From Erodium maritimum (Eukaryota; Streptophyta; Magnoliopsida; Geraniales; Geraniaceae), in assembly GCA_963921825.1 (NCBI GenBank), contig OY997589.1, positions 44,526,638 through 44,590,637 of the forward strand: 64,000 bases of DNA, given 5' to 3'. Below are positions 46,501-58,768 of the stretch, in pieces; position 1 is the stretch's first letter; the number at the start of each line of letters is the position of its first letter. Both the position numbers and the translations under genes were made by a program. A model generated the notes under the pieces. That model was not told the origin of the DNA and did not search any database. It was given only the letters and a program-made list of their open reading frames with translations.

Positions 46501-49500
46501 TGTGCCTGTTAAGGGTAAAGTGAAATTACCATTTTATCCTTAACATTTTAAACCATTTGACTTTTGCAAGGGAAAATACCATTTTACCCTTTTAAATAAT
46601 AAATAAAATTAAAAAAATAAAAAATAATAACTTTTTATTAACATCACTTTTACTGTTTTTTTATTAATTCGTTTTTATGAACTTTTGTTAATTCTTTTTA
46701 ATTCCTTAATTGATCAAAAATAATAAAAATCTGAAGATCAACACATGAACCCTAAAAAAATTCAACAACATCAACAAACATCAATTTCTCCCCATATCAG
46801 TTTCTCAAAAATAATAACAATATGAACATCAACAAAAAAAATCTGAACATTACAAATAGTTTTTGATTGGGACGGAGGAGAGGACAGTGGTCCGGGATTT
46901 GGGAACGTGACGGCCAACGGGGGAAGATGAACGAGTGGGCTCAGGCTGGGTGGGGAAAAAAATCAAAGAACGGGTCCTCAGATCTTCGATTTTCAACTCG
47001 AGGTTGGAGGAGACGCTATGACCTCGCCGTGGTTTCGCCTTTTCAAGCCTCGTTGTGGTTTCGCCTTGTCAAATCTCTAATCTAGATGTCGATGGCGGGT
47101 ATGGGGCTTCAGATTTGGGCAGCGACAATGAGAATCAGACAGATTTCGACGGAGAAACTTGGGGGAGTAGTGGACGACGAGATGTTGTAGAGTCGCCGGA
47201 GAAGAAGCACATGATGGATGAACTCGCCGTGGTTGATGGCGGCTTCCTTCTCTCTTGTTTATGGGAGATGAAATGAGAGGATAGAGAAGACTAGGTTAGA
47301 GATAAGTTTTAGAGAGGATTAGGTTAGACAGATCAGCTTTAACGAAAATTTAAGCAATTAATAAAAATTTAATAATTAAAAGAATTAATAAAAATTCAGA
47401 AGGGTTAATTTAGACTAATTAAGGAATAATGAGTTAATTAAGAAATAATGAAGGAATAATGAGTTAATTAAAAAAATAATTTGTTAATAATTAAAGAAAT
47501 AATGAGTGAATTATTAATAACTAATTAAAGAATAATCAACTAATTAAGGAATTTTATAGAAACTAATTAAGCAATCATATTATTAAGATTTAATTAAAAC
47601 ATTAATGACGTATTAAGGATTTAATGAAGTAAGGGTATAATCGTCTTTCAATTCACCTGTTGAAAAATTAATTCAAACATAGAAGGGTAAAAATGTCATT
47701 TAGTATTGTTCTGTTACATTTTTATAACAGAAGTGTGTGGACGAAACTATAGGGTAGCCACAGAGCGTGGACGTTCGTTTGTGGACGAAACTTTAGGGTA
47801 GTTTTGAACAATTATCCCTTTTTATAATACGGAAGTATGATCTAAGTAAGAATGAATGGATCACATCTGTTTCTATCTTCAACCCAACTAGTTTGATTAT
47901 TCAATCAAGGCATGATTGTGTAAGTTGTAAGTGTAGCCTCAAATACAGATCTTAAGCTGTATTTGATTTGGCTGGGATTTATGGTTTATGGGCTTGTTTG
48001 TCCTGTCTGATATACATCTCGACAATAAATTGTATTTAGTGACATTTATAATTTCTTGAGTTAACTCTAGGTTTGGTAGTACCAGAAATTTATGATAGGC
48101 CGTGGATCGAAAGATGCAACAATCTCTAATTACAGTACTGTAGGTTCTGATTTCCAAGGTTCTAAAAAATGCTAGGCGGTAGTCGGGCGGTGAGGGACTC
48201 CGGGGATTAATTGGGGACTAGTTGGAGATTAATCGGATTTGTATTTTCTACTTTTTTTTTTAATTTCTTAACTAATATGTTATTATATATATGAACAAAA
48301 TATGAATTATGGTGTGAAAAAACAGCAACAAATATTTTACAAATATATAAAAAAATATATTTCTTACATTCATATCCTTATATGAAAACAAATTTTGAAT
48401 AAAAAACTTAATATCCTTATAAAAAATATAAACCGATAATAAAAAATTTAAAATTAATATGATATTGTACTTCAAAGAGAAAAAATGTGTCAATAAACAA
48501 GTAAACAACATTAACGTTCACAAGTATTTAAAATGTAAGTAAATGTCATCTATGATTATTAGTTTTATAATTAACTTTAGAAATAAAAATTACATATATC
48601 TAAGATACATTTTAGTAACAATAAATATTATTTAATAATAATAAATATGTAAAATGGTTAATAATAAATATTTAAGACAAAAACATAAAAATTGGATTAG
48701 TAGTGACCCGATTTTTCCCAATCCGCCTAGAGCCGCCCGATTTCTTAAAATCTGGTCGGTGTTCTAAAAAATCCCGCCTAGGCGCAGACTAATCCCTGCC
48801 TAGGCCCGATTTTTAGAACACTGCTGATTTCTAGTGGGGATGATGTAATTGAAAATGGAGATTTATAGGAAAATTTGACATTCAATATTTTTTATTTCTA
48901 TTGTTTTGTATCGTATTGTTGAATGTTGTTTGTGCTTCTTTCTGAAAAGACTCTTTTCGGTTGCTCCTTTGGATGCTTATGTTTGTGGTACTAGCATTCC
49001 TCTCTGATATTATATAGTTGTTTATTGCTTGGTGTGTGTGTAAAATTCTGAAAACAATAATCTACTTTTCTTTCCATGTACTTTCGATGTGTAATTGACT
49101 TTCTGTTCGACCTCCTACATTAACAGGTGGAACTTGAGTCTTTCAAACTTGAATATGCAAATGCGCAACTAGAATGTAATGCAGCTGATGAGCGTTCTAA
49201 GTTGCTGGCTTCCGAAGTCATTGGTTTAGAAGAGAAGGTAATAAGTTTAGTTGTATTTATCTATGTGGTTTCACTGACTACAGAACATATTACACCGTAT
49301 TATCGTGGTGATTGACTTTGTTCTAGTTTGATGGCGAGGCTTGGCGCAAGGTAAAGATTGTTGCCTCCTTTCTCAGACCCCACAAAAGTGGGAGCCTTGT
49401 ACAGTGGGCCACCCTTTTTCTCTGAATCTTTTCCATGTTAAAATTTGAAGAAAAGATTGAGTAACAGTGATAACATGGATGTCTCATTTGTCATCAGTTT

Positions 49501-52500
49501 GTGTTGGGCATTGCTATTATCAAACTATACAGGCTATCAGTAACTTAATCCTGCATGCTATTGACGAAAGATTGTGCATTTACTACCCATTTTAGTTTAT
49601 TGAGAACTGAACTATTAGTTTGTTGGATGTCTTAAATTCTGAATAGCAGAATGTAGGGCTAAACAACCTGGTTCAGTTTACATGCTTAGAGATGAATGCA
49701 TGATCAGAGTGGAAGGCTCTGCTATGAGGAAGTATATCTATCGTCATGCTTTTTTTGTTCATTACAGCTTTTCCCTAACTACCTTCAGTTGTAATTTAGC
49801 TATGCTAAAGAAGCATTTGAAAGCATGAATGAGAGATTTTCAACTAAACCCTTTCTTAGTACAAAACCTACTGACTGTAGTTCAGAGGGCCTGATAATAG
49901 AAGTCATAATAATCAGTGTTCAGTAATGATCATTAAATATTTTTCATATTTTCTTATATATTTTGTTTAGGCACTTAAACTACGGTCTAATGAGCTAAAG
50001 CTGGAGAGACAATTGGAGAACTCATATGATGAAATTTCCTCATGCAAGTATGTATTACTTATTTGACTGAAAGTAACATATTGTTTTTGTTGAGTATTCA
50101 CTCTCTTCGTTTTCCCTCACACGTCTGTTTTGGAAGGGTGTTGTGTGAAGCTAAACATGATTTATTCTGTTTTCTATAATGCCCGAACTAATATGGGTAA
50201 CTCTGGATAATTTGGAATTTAAGTTAGTGATGCTTGGTTTCTCAAACAATTGAATCATACATGATCAATAATATTGTATTCTATCAAAATGATGGCTGGA
50301 CTTTGATTCCCCCCCCCCCCCCCCCCCACCCAAAATAGTAGCTGAACTTTCGGAAGTGGCCAAAACTCTGAAAGTACTCATTATCATTGGTCATTATATG
50401 ATGATTGACCGGTGTTGAATGAATAAACAATAAATTAAAAATCAACTGGTTAAATTGTCGTTGCAATTTAATTTCAAAGTTAGCAGCTGATTAAATTCGA
50501 TAATTCAAACTGGAGTTCATTGTAAAATGATTTCAACATAATATAAACCATCAGTCTTAATGTCCAATTCATGACACGTTGACAAGATGTTTGAGTTTAT
50601 TATGTATGGCCAACCACCTGACCAACTTTTCATGTCATCAAATTATTGGGTCAAGTGAATGAAAGTAGATGACAACCACTAGTTTTATTACTCCTCCATC
50701 CAAAATAAGTGTCCATTTGAGTTCTCTAAAATATTAAGGATTTTAATTATTGTGCTTCCTCCCTTAGTACTTATGTGCCAGTGTGCACTAAAGTTCGTAT
50801 ATCCGACTTATGCTGGGGTATTTTTGGTAATTTATGCTTAATTAACTAATTAAAATGAATAGTGGAAACCTCTTGTGGGACATCTATGTCGGGGAAGTAG
50901 GACAGTTTAACTCATCCAAAGAAATGAGATGGTAGTATTATCTCTCTATGAGATATTTATATTTTACTCTATCGTTTTATGTATTTTCAAAAAAAATATA
51001 TATCGTCCAAGTCCATTAGCCATATGCTAAAACTCTCGTGGTAGCGATCGATGTCTTCATCTTTTAGGGTTAATTGTCCAAAACTACATTAAAGTTTTGT
51101 CCACAAACGGATGCATGCATAAAGTTTTGTCCACGCTTTGTGGGTGCACTAAAGTTTTGTCCACCTTTTTTTTATAGAAAAAACGTATCAGGGATGTTCA
51201 GAATGAATGGTCTGGGCAGTTCTTCGCGGAGTCAATAGATTTGTGGGAAATACATAATGCATTCTAAAGTTGTGTGGGCAATTCATAATGCATTCTGTAG
51301 TTGTGGGGGCAATTCATAATGCATTCTATAGTTGTGTGGGCAATACGTTTTTCTAAAAAAGTCGGTGAACAAAATTTCAGTGCACCCACAAAGCATGGAC
51401 AAAACTTTATGCATGCATCCGTTTGTGGACAAAACTTTAATGTAGTTTTGGACAATTAACCCTATCTTTTATGGTCCACATTGGTAGATTGTAAATGAAA
51501 TCTGGCAGATTTCAATGTGCAAAAAGAAAGACCAAATAGAAACTTCAGTTCTGTAATTGGAAAATTTTCTTTGATAAAGGGGTTTTTAAAATTTTCTTCT
51601 CATCTTTATCTTTGCTTTAAACTTCTGAATATTTCTCCTTTATTTATTAATGAGTGGATATGTCACTAACAATTTATTCTGAAACTGACAGAAAGAGAAT
51701 GTCTAGCCTAGAGAGAGAGCGTCAAGATTTGCAGATGACTATTGATGCACTTCAAGAGGGTATAGGCACTTCTCTTCAGTTGATAACTTGTGAACTTTTT
51801 TTATTGATACTTGTATTGTATGCATGTGTTCTATCGGTAGATGGTGAGCTTTATTGTTGGCATTTGGTCCACAAATGATACAATAATTATTACTAAAATG
51901 AATTGTAGGAACTCTATTGTATCAACTGGGTAAACTTGCTATCAAATAGAAAAAAAAACTTAAATGCATTGCCATTAGTAATCCCTAGAAAACTTTTAAC
52001 TTCAAAATTCTATTTCCACCCTTGCATCAGAAGATCTATTGAGAAATACAACAAAACATTTCTTACGATGCAAAGGATTTTATTTTGTTTAATATTCTGG
52101 TTCAAGGATGAGTGACACATCTGGGCTTGCCTTGCCCTTACGTAGCTGGATGTGGATTGGGTTACCAGAGATTGCCAACTGAAGTAACTGGTCTCGAAAA
52201 CTTCAGTTGTATTGAAGATGCCAGTTTTTCTATGGTCCAAACATCCATGTCACAAATATGACTTCAATAATTGGTGAAATTTTGATACTTTCGTACCCAT
52301 TATTTGTGTGCTACTTACTATTTCTGTAACTTATATTTGAATACAAGATATGCTCATATCAATTTATGAGAAAGTCCAATTTGGATCTCTGCAGACAGAA
52401 AATTTGTGTACTCTTGTTGGACCTGCTGTTATATCCCAAATAATTGTGTGCAAAATAGGTTTCATTGCCACGTTCTAGTCGACTGGTTATTTAATCATAG

Positions 52501-54977
52501 TGATACTTAATAATATCTTTGTCTTACATTCTCCTCTGGGCGGTTAATCATGTTTTCAGAGGATTCATTACTGGCTAGAAAGCTTTTGGCAGTTTCGTTA
52601 AAATATTTGTGACAATGAAAATTGAAGTTAAATGAGATCCCCTTGCTGTACATCGTTAAAACCATTTACTTCTTAAGAATCCAGTGACACAAGCAATTCA
52701 TGTTGGCAGATGAAAAATCTGTATTTATCTCTGTAGATCCAGAAGATTACATTTCTAAAACCTTCTGCATTCCTGTAGGAATTAGTTAACACATATTTTT
52801 AAACAAATCATTGTAGATAGTGTGAAGTTTATTTGAAGTTAAGCTGCTTGTTTTTCCGGAGAATACAAGTAACTCATGTGGTTCTATGTCCTTATTTAGA
52901 GATGCAAGAATGGTAATGTTTGGAGTAATTTGTGTTTACATGTGCCAGTATTACCACTCTCATTCATTGATATTTTCCTGACAGAGAAGAAGCTGTTACA
53001 ATCTAAGCTGCGGAAAGCATCCAAAAGTGAAAAGTCAATTGATATGAACAAGATCGCTGGCAACAATAAAGATATGTCTACATCTACGGAAGATCTAGGT
53101 AAAGCCAACTTTTTTTTTTCACATACAGAGAATTCAAAATAGGGGTTTTCAGTACTTAAGAGTTGGTAGATGGTTTTAGACTGTACAGTTTATGGAATTG
53201 GTGGGCTCTTTTTTAGCATTCAGTTTTTGTGCTTGGGCTCCCGTAACATGGTAACAACCTATTGGTTGTACTTATACATTGCTCGAGTTCTAAAATCATC
53301 CAAATTGAGATTGTAAACAGCAAAAACTGTTTCAATTATATCAGGAATCTTTATCAATGCTTGGTGTTGATGCAATTGTGTTTTTCTTTTTATATAAGAT
53401 ATGGAATTAGTAATTAATAATTATCAGTTCAAGTGTTTTTTGCCCTTGGAGATCATCCCCCCCTGACCTGTTATCACCAGTCCATACGTGTTGGTTTATC
53501 AGCAATAGTTCTGAAAATTGCATTCTTACTCATTGATTTTTCTCTCTATAGGATGCATAATTCAATACATTCATTGGTGCAGAGTATTCAGGTACTGTTT
53601 CAGATACCTCTAACCAAGAAATCCCAGAAAATGCAGCTCCTTCCATGACTGATGCGCCTGGTTTTCCTTTGGTGCCTGGGAGTGGACAGTTAAATCTTGA
53701 AGACGTTTATGTGAATCTTCCTCCTGATCAAATGAGCATGATCCAGAACATTAATCAATTACTTTCAGAGGTTCTGTTTGTCTTATCATCTTTGTGGATT
53801 GATGCTTTCCTTTTTCGGGTTTTCCATGTAGTTGTTTTATTTTCATGTCACCTGCGATTTTCTTTGCTCAAACAAAGTTTTTGAGTTGATTGCTTAAGTC
53901 ATTCATGCAGTTAGCAATGGAAAAAGAAGAATTGATTCTAGCACTGACAGCCAAGTCATCTGAAAGTTCAAGACTGAAGGTATTTTATTTTTATTTCAAT
54001 TGAAGGCGTAGGTATGGTGTTTACATATATGTTTTAACTGGTTACTATGCAGTTCCCTTTTGTGTCTTCAAGGAGAACAGCCTGTTTTTTTAGATCTCTA
54101 CACCGTGGGGGGCATGTACTCATTATTGGAAAAAAAAATGTTTCCTGCAAAGTATCAATTATATCAGACTTGCAAATTAATTTTTTTTTGAGTACTTTGG
54201 TGGTTTTACTTTCTATCTGCACTACTGCATATTTTAAGGAAAGTCGGCTGGTCTTTTTAGTATTGACATTGAAACACGGCAGTCTTTGAAATGCTGGTAG
54301 GATCTTATGGTAATATATTAATTCTACAAGTAACATACTAATAGATGTTTGTGGATGGTAGTACATCTGTTTCTGCATTTGAACTTCATTATACATGATT
54401 TGTACACATAACATGATAACTGGAGTTTGTGGTTTATTTGGTGATATTATGTGTTCTCGTGTATGGTTTCATTATAATTGAAGGATTTAAACAAGGAGTT
54501 GTCTCGGAAACTTGAGACTCAAACTCAGAGATTAGAGCTCTTGACTGCTCAAAGTATGGCCAGTGATAATGTCCCTGCAAGACTTCCTGATGCTCATGCT
54601 CCGCAACAAGACTCTGCTTATGCAGATGAAGGAGATGAGGTACTCTGTTTATTAAAAGTTATTACTTCATTTTTGCCCTCTTGTTCTGTTGTGTATTTTT
54701 ATCTGGTCAAATAATGTGGGCTCGTACAATTATGTTTACTCCCTTGAGATATGGCTGTCTGTATTTGTGATAAACAGTTTATCAAGCCAATTCATGAAAA
54801 CCTAGTACATATATTCATGGGTATTTATGTTATTGATTGGTTGTGTTGAATCATGTTCGTTGCTGATAGAGAAACACATGTTTATTTTCCAACTAGGTAG
54901 TAGAAAGGGTCTTGGGATGGATTATGAAGCTCTTTCCCGGAGGCCCATCTAAGCGAAGAACCAGCAAACTTCTTTGA
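40578..54977 (+). CDS. BLI: BLISTER, coiled-coil Polycomb-interacting protein
   Basis: Thirteen coding exons join in frame to a 794-aa protein: 40578-40634, 42291-43017, 43142-43692, 43857-43976, 45096-45161, 49127-49237, 49971-50047, 51692-51759, 52985-53098, 53583-53770, 53911-53979, 54484-54639, 54897-54977. The N-terminus MASAQVMRKQEHLEAGKRR, then LEEFRKKKAAERAKK, and the C-terminus ERVLGWIMKLFPGGPSKRRT are hallmarks of BLISTER. A Ser-rich unstructured region (about residues 45-440) precedes coiled coils (HIEDLTQEKFSLQRALDASR onward, about 446-740). In Arabidopsis BLI binds the Polycomb methyltransferase CURLY LEAF and affects development and stress responses. No break is visible; several introns carry transposons, the largest (45162-49126) three of them. 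Confidence 0.93.
45490..45860. repeat. ~180-bp tandem duplication in BLISTER intron 5
   Basis: TTATGTTAAGCTTGAAAA recurs at 45522 and 45702, followed by matching GGCAATTC, GTTCCTTT and TTGTCACAAAGA blocks. Two diverged copies, non-coding. Confidence 0.75.
46002..46335. mobile_element. MITE of the GTGGACAAAAC family in BLISTER intron 5
   Basis: Left end GGGTTAATTGTCAAAAAGTG and right end complement are inverted repeats of at least 30 bp. The interior shares GTGTTCAGAATGAATGGTCT and the CATAATGCATTCTATAGTTG repeats with the element at 51067. No clean 9-bp duplication. It ends 12 bp before the next element. Confidence 0.75.
46348..47818. mobile_element. Non-autonomous MULE (possible Pack-MULE) in BLISTER intron 5
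   Basis: TIRs of about 90 bp (GGGATAATTGTCCAAAACTA at the left, complement at the right) and a perfect 9-bp duplication TTTTTATAA at 46339-46347 and 47819-47827. The flanks are A/T-rich but 46867-47280 is GC-rich with open frames up to 73 codons, the look of captured host sequence. I cannot identify the source and see no transposase. Confidence 0.9.
48155..48823. mobile_element. hAT-type element in BLISTER intron 5
   Basis: Begins CAAGGTTCTAAAAAATGC and ends with the complement of CAGTGTTCTAAAAATCG. A perfect 8-bp duplication CTGATTTC lies at 48147-48154 and 48824-48831. The right end contains a second, inverted copy of the terminal sequence (from about 48759, GTGTTCTAAAAAATCCCGCC), so 48759-48823 can fold as a hairpin. 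669 bp, A/T-rich core, no gene. Confidence 0.85.
50309..50327. repeat. Run of 19 C in BLISTER intron 7
   Basis: Nineteen consecutive C (G on the other strand). Length may be uncertain from sequencing; the G-rich strand could form a quadruplex. Confidence 0.9.
51067..51462. mobile_element. MITE of the GTGGACAAAAC family in BLISTER intron 7
   Basis: Inverted ends GGGTTAATTGTCCAAAACTA at 51067 and complement at 51462. The 9-bp target duplication is CATCTTTTA (51058-51066) and TATCTTTTA (51463-51471), eight of nine matching. Internal modules GTGGACAAAACTTTA and CATAATGCATTCT(A/G)TAGTTG are shared with 46002-46335. Confidence 0.87.
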
Positions 54978-55603
54978 TACAAATAACTATCATTTGAAGG
55001 AAGTCTTATGTGGTGAAAGGACCACAAAGCTCCCTTGCAATGGTTTGTCAAGTTTGCTTGTGCTCAATCATGTGTAATTGTTTCCATTCTCTCCTCTTCG
55101 GTGATACAACGGAGGTTGCAATCTGTATATTCCAAGTCCATTCCATTCTTTTACAGAGGAGAATAAAGAGGTGGAAGATCTGAACATCAATTGTTTGCTG
55201 GATGATAGATTAGAGATTCCATATCTTACTACAAGTTTGGATATCGATATTTAAGGGGACATTTGTTTCGGGTAAAGACCAGATTATCCCCTAGCTAGAG
55301 CTGAATGTCGATCATGATGGTACTCATTTGTCGTCACAAAATCCTGTATTTGGGATAAACACTGTATTTATTTGTATTCTATGTTTTTAGTTTTTGGAAT
55401 CAAATGATACGGACAAAGAAACCAATCTCAGTGGGAACCATTTGCACAACAGTGAAATTCGGAATTGCGTTTTTTTAGTTATAAAATGTTAGGCGCAGTG
55501 CATCTGAGCAAGGGATTCTCTTGATCCATAAATGTGCAAAATTCCGATAGTGTAAAGAACCCGACATTGTAATTTTGCAACATCAAGAATAAAAGGAAGG
55601 ATT
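54978..55603 (+). other. BLISTER 3' untranslated region and flank
   Basis: Follows the TGA at 54975-54977. A/T-rich, with no frame of interest. The poly(A) position is not certain; AATAAAAGG occurs near 55589. Confidence 0.5.
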
Positions 55604-56491
55604 CTATACCTGGGAACATACATTTATGGATTGCTCTACATTACAGATTTGGACGATGATATTCACTTTTTGTTTGTTGCAGCGGTTCACTTTGATAATT
55701 GTAAATTTGTCTTTACATTGTTGTGCATCGAGGAACATGTTTTTCGACCATGGAAGCAAGTTCACTTGAATGAATAATGGTTCACTAAGCCTTATCATAT
55801 TAGAACCGTCACAGACGGTATTTTGATGCCCTACGGACAGGTGATGCCTCTTGGGAAAAGAGAGAAGACAGTGAGGAGGAGCGGGGTACCGGAGATCCTG
55901 ATGGACCTCAACAATAATGGTGGGAGGCGGAGCATCGTCTAGGGACCCCTCCCAGGGCCAGTCCTTAACGCACTGGATTCCTGTCGTCATTGACCTTGCA
56001 AAGACGAAATCAGAAAAAATAACAAAGACCCATCCGATCAGCCAGATCCATAATCGAGAGAGGGGTTGAGGAAGGAGCAGTGGTGGAGGCCAGGGAGGAG
56101 GCGGGTTCAGGGGCGACGGTGACACCTTCAGAGTTGGCGACGACGGAGGAGGCCAGGGAGAAGGACGTGCCAGTGGCTTTATCGGAGACGGGGGCTGATC
56201 GAGAGAGATAACCTGATACCTCGGAGGCCCAGGAGAAGGGGCAATCCTTGGCAACACGCCACCCAAAACAGGACCCAGAGCAAGGTCGTGGTAGTCCTGG
56301 GAACTCGGCGATCTAGGGTTCGGAGGGAGAGGGATAGGGCCGTTGCTTGGGGTGGAGGGGACCCAAGGCCGAGAACGCCATGGTGACGGAGAGGAGAGAC
56401 CGATACTACGCCGGGAAAAGTGGAAGCAACGCCGTGGTGAGACACAGCGGGAAGGGGCTGAAAACCTAGGTTTGTCCTCTATTGGAGGCAC
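55604..56491 (-). pseudogene. Pro-rich ORF, retroposon-like copy A
   Basis: A 295-codon minus-strand frame, very rich in Pro and Ser in its first two thirds (for example RPSPWPPPSSPTLKVSPSPL), then a hydrophobic stretch LWIWLIGWVFVIFSDFVFA. I recognise no domain. DNA at 55900-55966 (as complement) matches 57855-57925: GGACTGGCC, GAGGGGTCCCT, GCCTCCCA and GAGGTCCATCAG in the same order. It is therefore one of two inverted copies of a dispersed sequence, not a unique gene. A donor-like CAG|GTATAG at the end of the frame suggests a spliced source transcript. Confidence 0.4.
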
Positions 56492-56961
56492 AAACCCTAG
56501 CAGAGCGTTTCGTAATATTTAAGAATCTCCTGTTATATTTTATGTTAATTTATCAAAAAGATAAAATCTTCCTTTCAGAACAGGATTTGTTTTTTCCTAA
56601 AGTTTTCAAAGTAGAGTTACCGCAACCAAAAAGTGAACACGGCATAATCTTTTTGCAACTATTCCTTGAGTTTATATAATGAGAGCTGATTTTTCTTATC
56701 AAGCTGTTGTCATTTTTGTATGATGGGCCTGTGTGTAAGGAATATGAGAAAGGGTTGATCGATTAATATCAACTACTGAAGTCGAATTAAAAATTTGATA
56801 TCAAAATAATTTGTTTTGATTCAATTATTAATCAACTTTGATTTGACTAATGAACATAACAAAATTTATCAAATATAATTTTTTTGGGGGTTAATTTCAT
56901 AAAACCAATATACTATTTACCTTTCTTATATGACTTCAATGTATTTAAAAGTGTGTTATAT

Positions 56962-58122
56962 ATCAGTCACAATAATATAGTTGAACGATATTAAAAGCTT
57001 CTCTATCATTTCTGAGAGCCCCTCTCTGTCCTAGCCACGCTATGGAGCAGCCCCCCTTATCCTCCGTCGCTGGATCCCCAGTCGCCACCCCTACACCGGT
57101 CGACGTCCTTATGACTCCTGGTGCTGCTTCCCCTTTTCTTCTTCTGTTACTGCCGTCAGATTCATCCCAAGGGGGTCTCTTGATTTCAATCCGGATCCCT
57201 CCACGCTCGGCCGCGACACCTCCCACTGTACCTTCTTCTGGGGATAACTCTCGCCGCTTCCCAGTTTCCTCCCTCCCGGCGCCTTATGAAGCAGATCAAT
57301 CTCTCCAATCGCTGAACCCTATGCCGCTGCACCCGCCTACGCCTCCAGATCCACCGCCGATAGACCTTAGGAAGGGGTCTCCCCGCGCCCCGACTACGTA
57401 CCGAGGCGGGGTGCCTGTCGCTCAGAACTCGCAGGAGGACTGGGATGCCCTAGCCCACCCAGATGCCGCTTGGAGGTCTACCCCTAACAACCATGACCTT
57501 CCTCTGGCTCAGTACGCGAGGAACAGCGAACCACCGCCCTGGATTCAGGCGTCACCTACCACGGGGAGCGGATCTAGGGCTCCGCATCCAGCACCACCAT
57601 GGGGCTGCCGTGGTCGGCCCCTAGTCCTTACATCCCGAGCCCGCTGGGCCATGGATAGTCTGCTCTTGCCACCCACGTCGTCGCCCCCTGCTCTGGACGT
57701 CGACACGGCAACTGATCCGACCAAAGGATCCATCACACTACGTGAAGCACCTTCCAAGAGGCAATTCTAGGAGGAAGTTTCACGACAAAACTCGGCAAGG
57801 ACTCAACATCTGAGCCGGGAGGGATGGTAGGTACCCTAGGCCTCAGGGACTGGCCTTGAGAGGGGTCCCTGTCTGAGGTGTTGCCTCCCATCATCGATAT
57901 CACCGTCGAGGTCCATCAGCTCGTCCAGTCTCCTTTCTGCTTTCCTCCGCCTTCTGTCCTAACCCATGGGGCACCAATCCAATACCGTCAGGGACAATTA
58001 TTTTATGAAAAGAATTGCGAGTATTTTCATGCTCTATGCCTGTTCTTGGTGGTCAGAGTCTCTGACACACGTTATTGTATTTGAAACATTTGATCAATGA
58101 AAACAACTTTCGCTAAAAAAAG
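56962..58122 (+). mobile_element. Retroposon-like copy B with A-run
   Basis: Ends TTTGATCAATGAAAACAACT, then TTCGCTAAAAAAA at 58122, the style of plant LINE/retroposon 3' ends. Flanked by AGTGTGTTATAT (56950-56961) and AGTGTGTTGTAT (58123-58134), 11 of 12 matching. It contains a 242-codon Pro/Ser-rich frame (57042-57770) with no known domain and a block homologous to 55900-55966 in the opposite orientation. No reverse transcriptase. Boundaries are fair, class is uncertain. Confidence 0.5.
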
Positions 58123-58148
58123 AGTGTGTTGTATGATAATAGAGAAAC

Positions 58149-58521
58149 AGATAAATTACGTTGACATACCCCGTAGTATACGCGTTTAACTGATAAATAC
58201 CCCAAAGTTATTTCGTAATGAAAACATACTCCGAACTAATACTTAATAACAACATTCCCCCTTTCATCCATTTTTTCATCCATTTTTAGGGTTAGATTTA
58301 GGTTTGCATAGAGATTTAGGGTTGAAGTGGTTTTAGGATTGTAACACTACGGATATTTTCAGAATTTATGAAAAAATGAACAATAAATGGACAGAAAAAT
58401 AGATAAAATGGAGGATGTTGTTACTAAGTGATGGTTCAGGGTATGTTTTCGTTACAAAATAACTTTGGGGTATTTATCCGTTAAACGCGTATAGTCAGGG
58501 GTATGTCAACGTAATTTACCC
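58149..58521. mobile_element. MITE with 9-bp TSD (Mutator-like, third family)
   Basis: Inverted ends share TAAATTACGTTGACATACCC and continue through ATACGCGTTTAA and AAATACCCCAAAGTTATTT for about 100 bp. A perfect 9-bp duplication TAGAGAAAC lies at 58140-58148 and 58522-58530. 373 bp, non-coding. Confidence 0.88.
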
Positions 58522-58768
58522 TAGAGAAACTTTTAAGTTTTCATTAAGGGTAAACTTCATAAACCCTCATATAAGTTATAACTATACGTGATTATCACTT
58601 ATATATATGCATCTATTTTTATATCATACGACCCCCAAACTTTTTTTTTATCACCGTTTGGTTTTCTATCAGTTTTTCTGTTAATTTTTTTAAAAGACGA
58701 AAATACCCCTCACTATTCAAACAAACTACAAATGCCCTCACTAAAATATCATATTCTATTTTAAAAAA

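Noticed and set aside
53552..53582. Alternative acceptor (TCTCTATAG) for BLISTER exon 10
   Set aside because: It leads quickly to an in-frame stop; the acceptor ending at 53582 continues the protein in frame.
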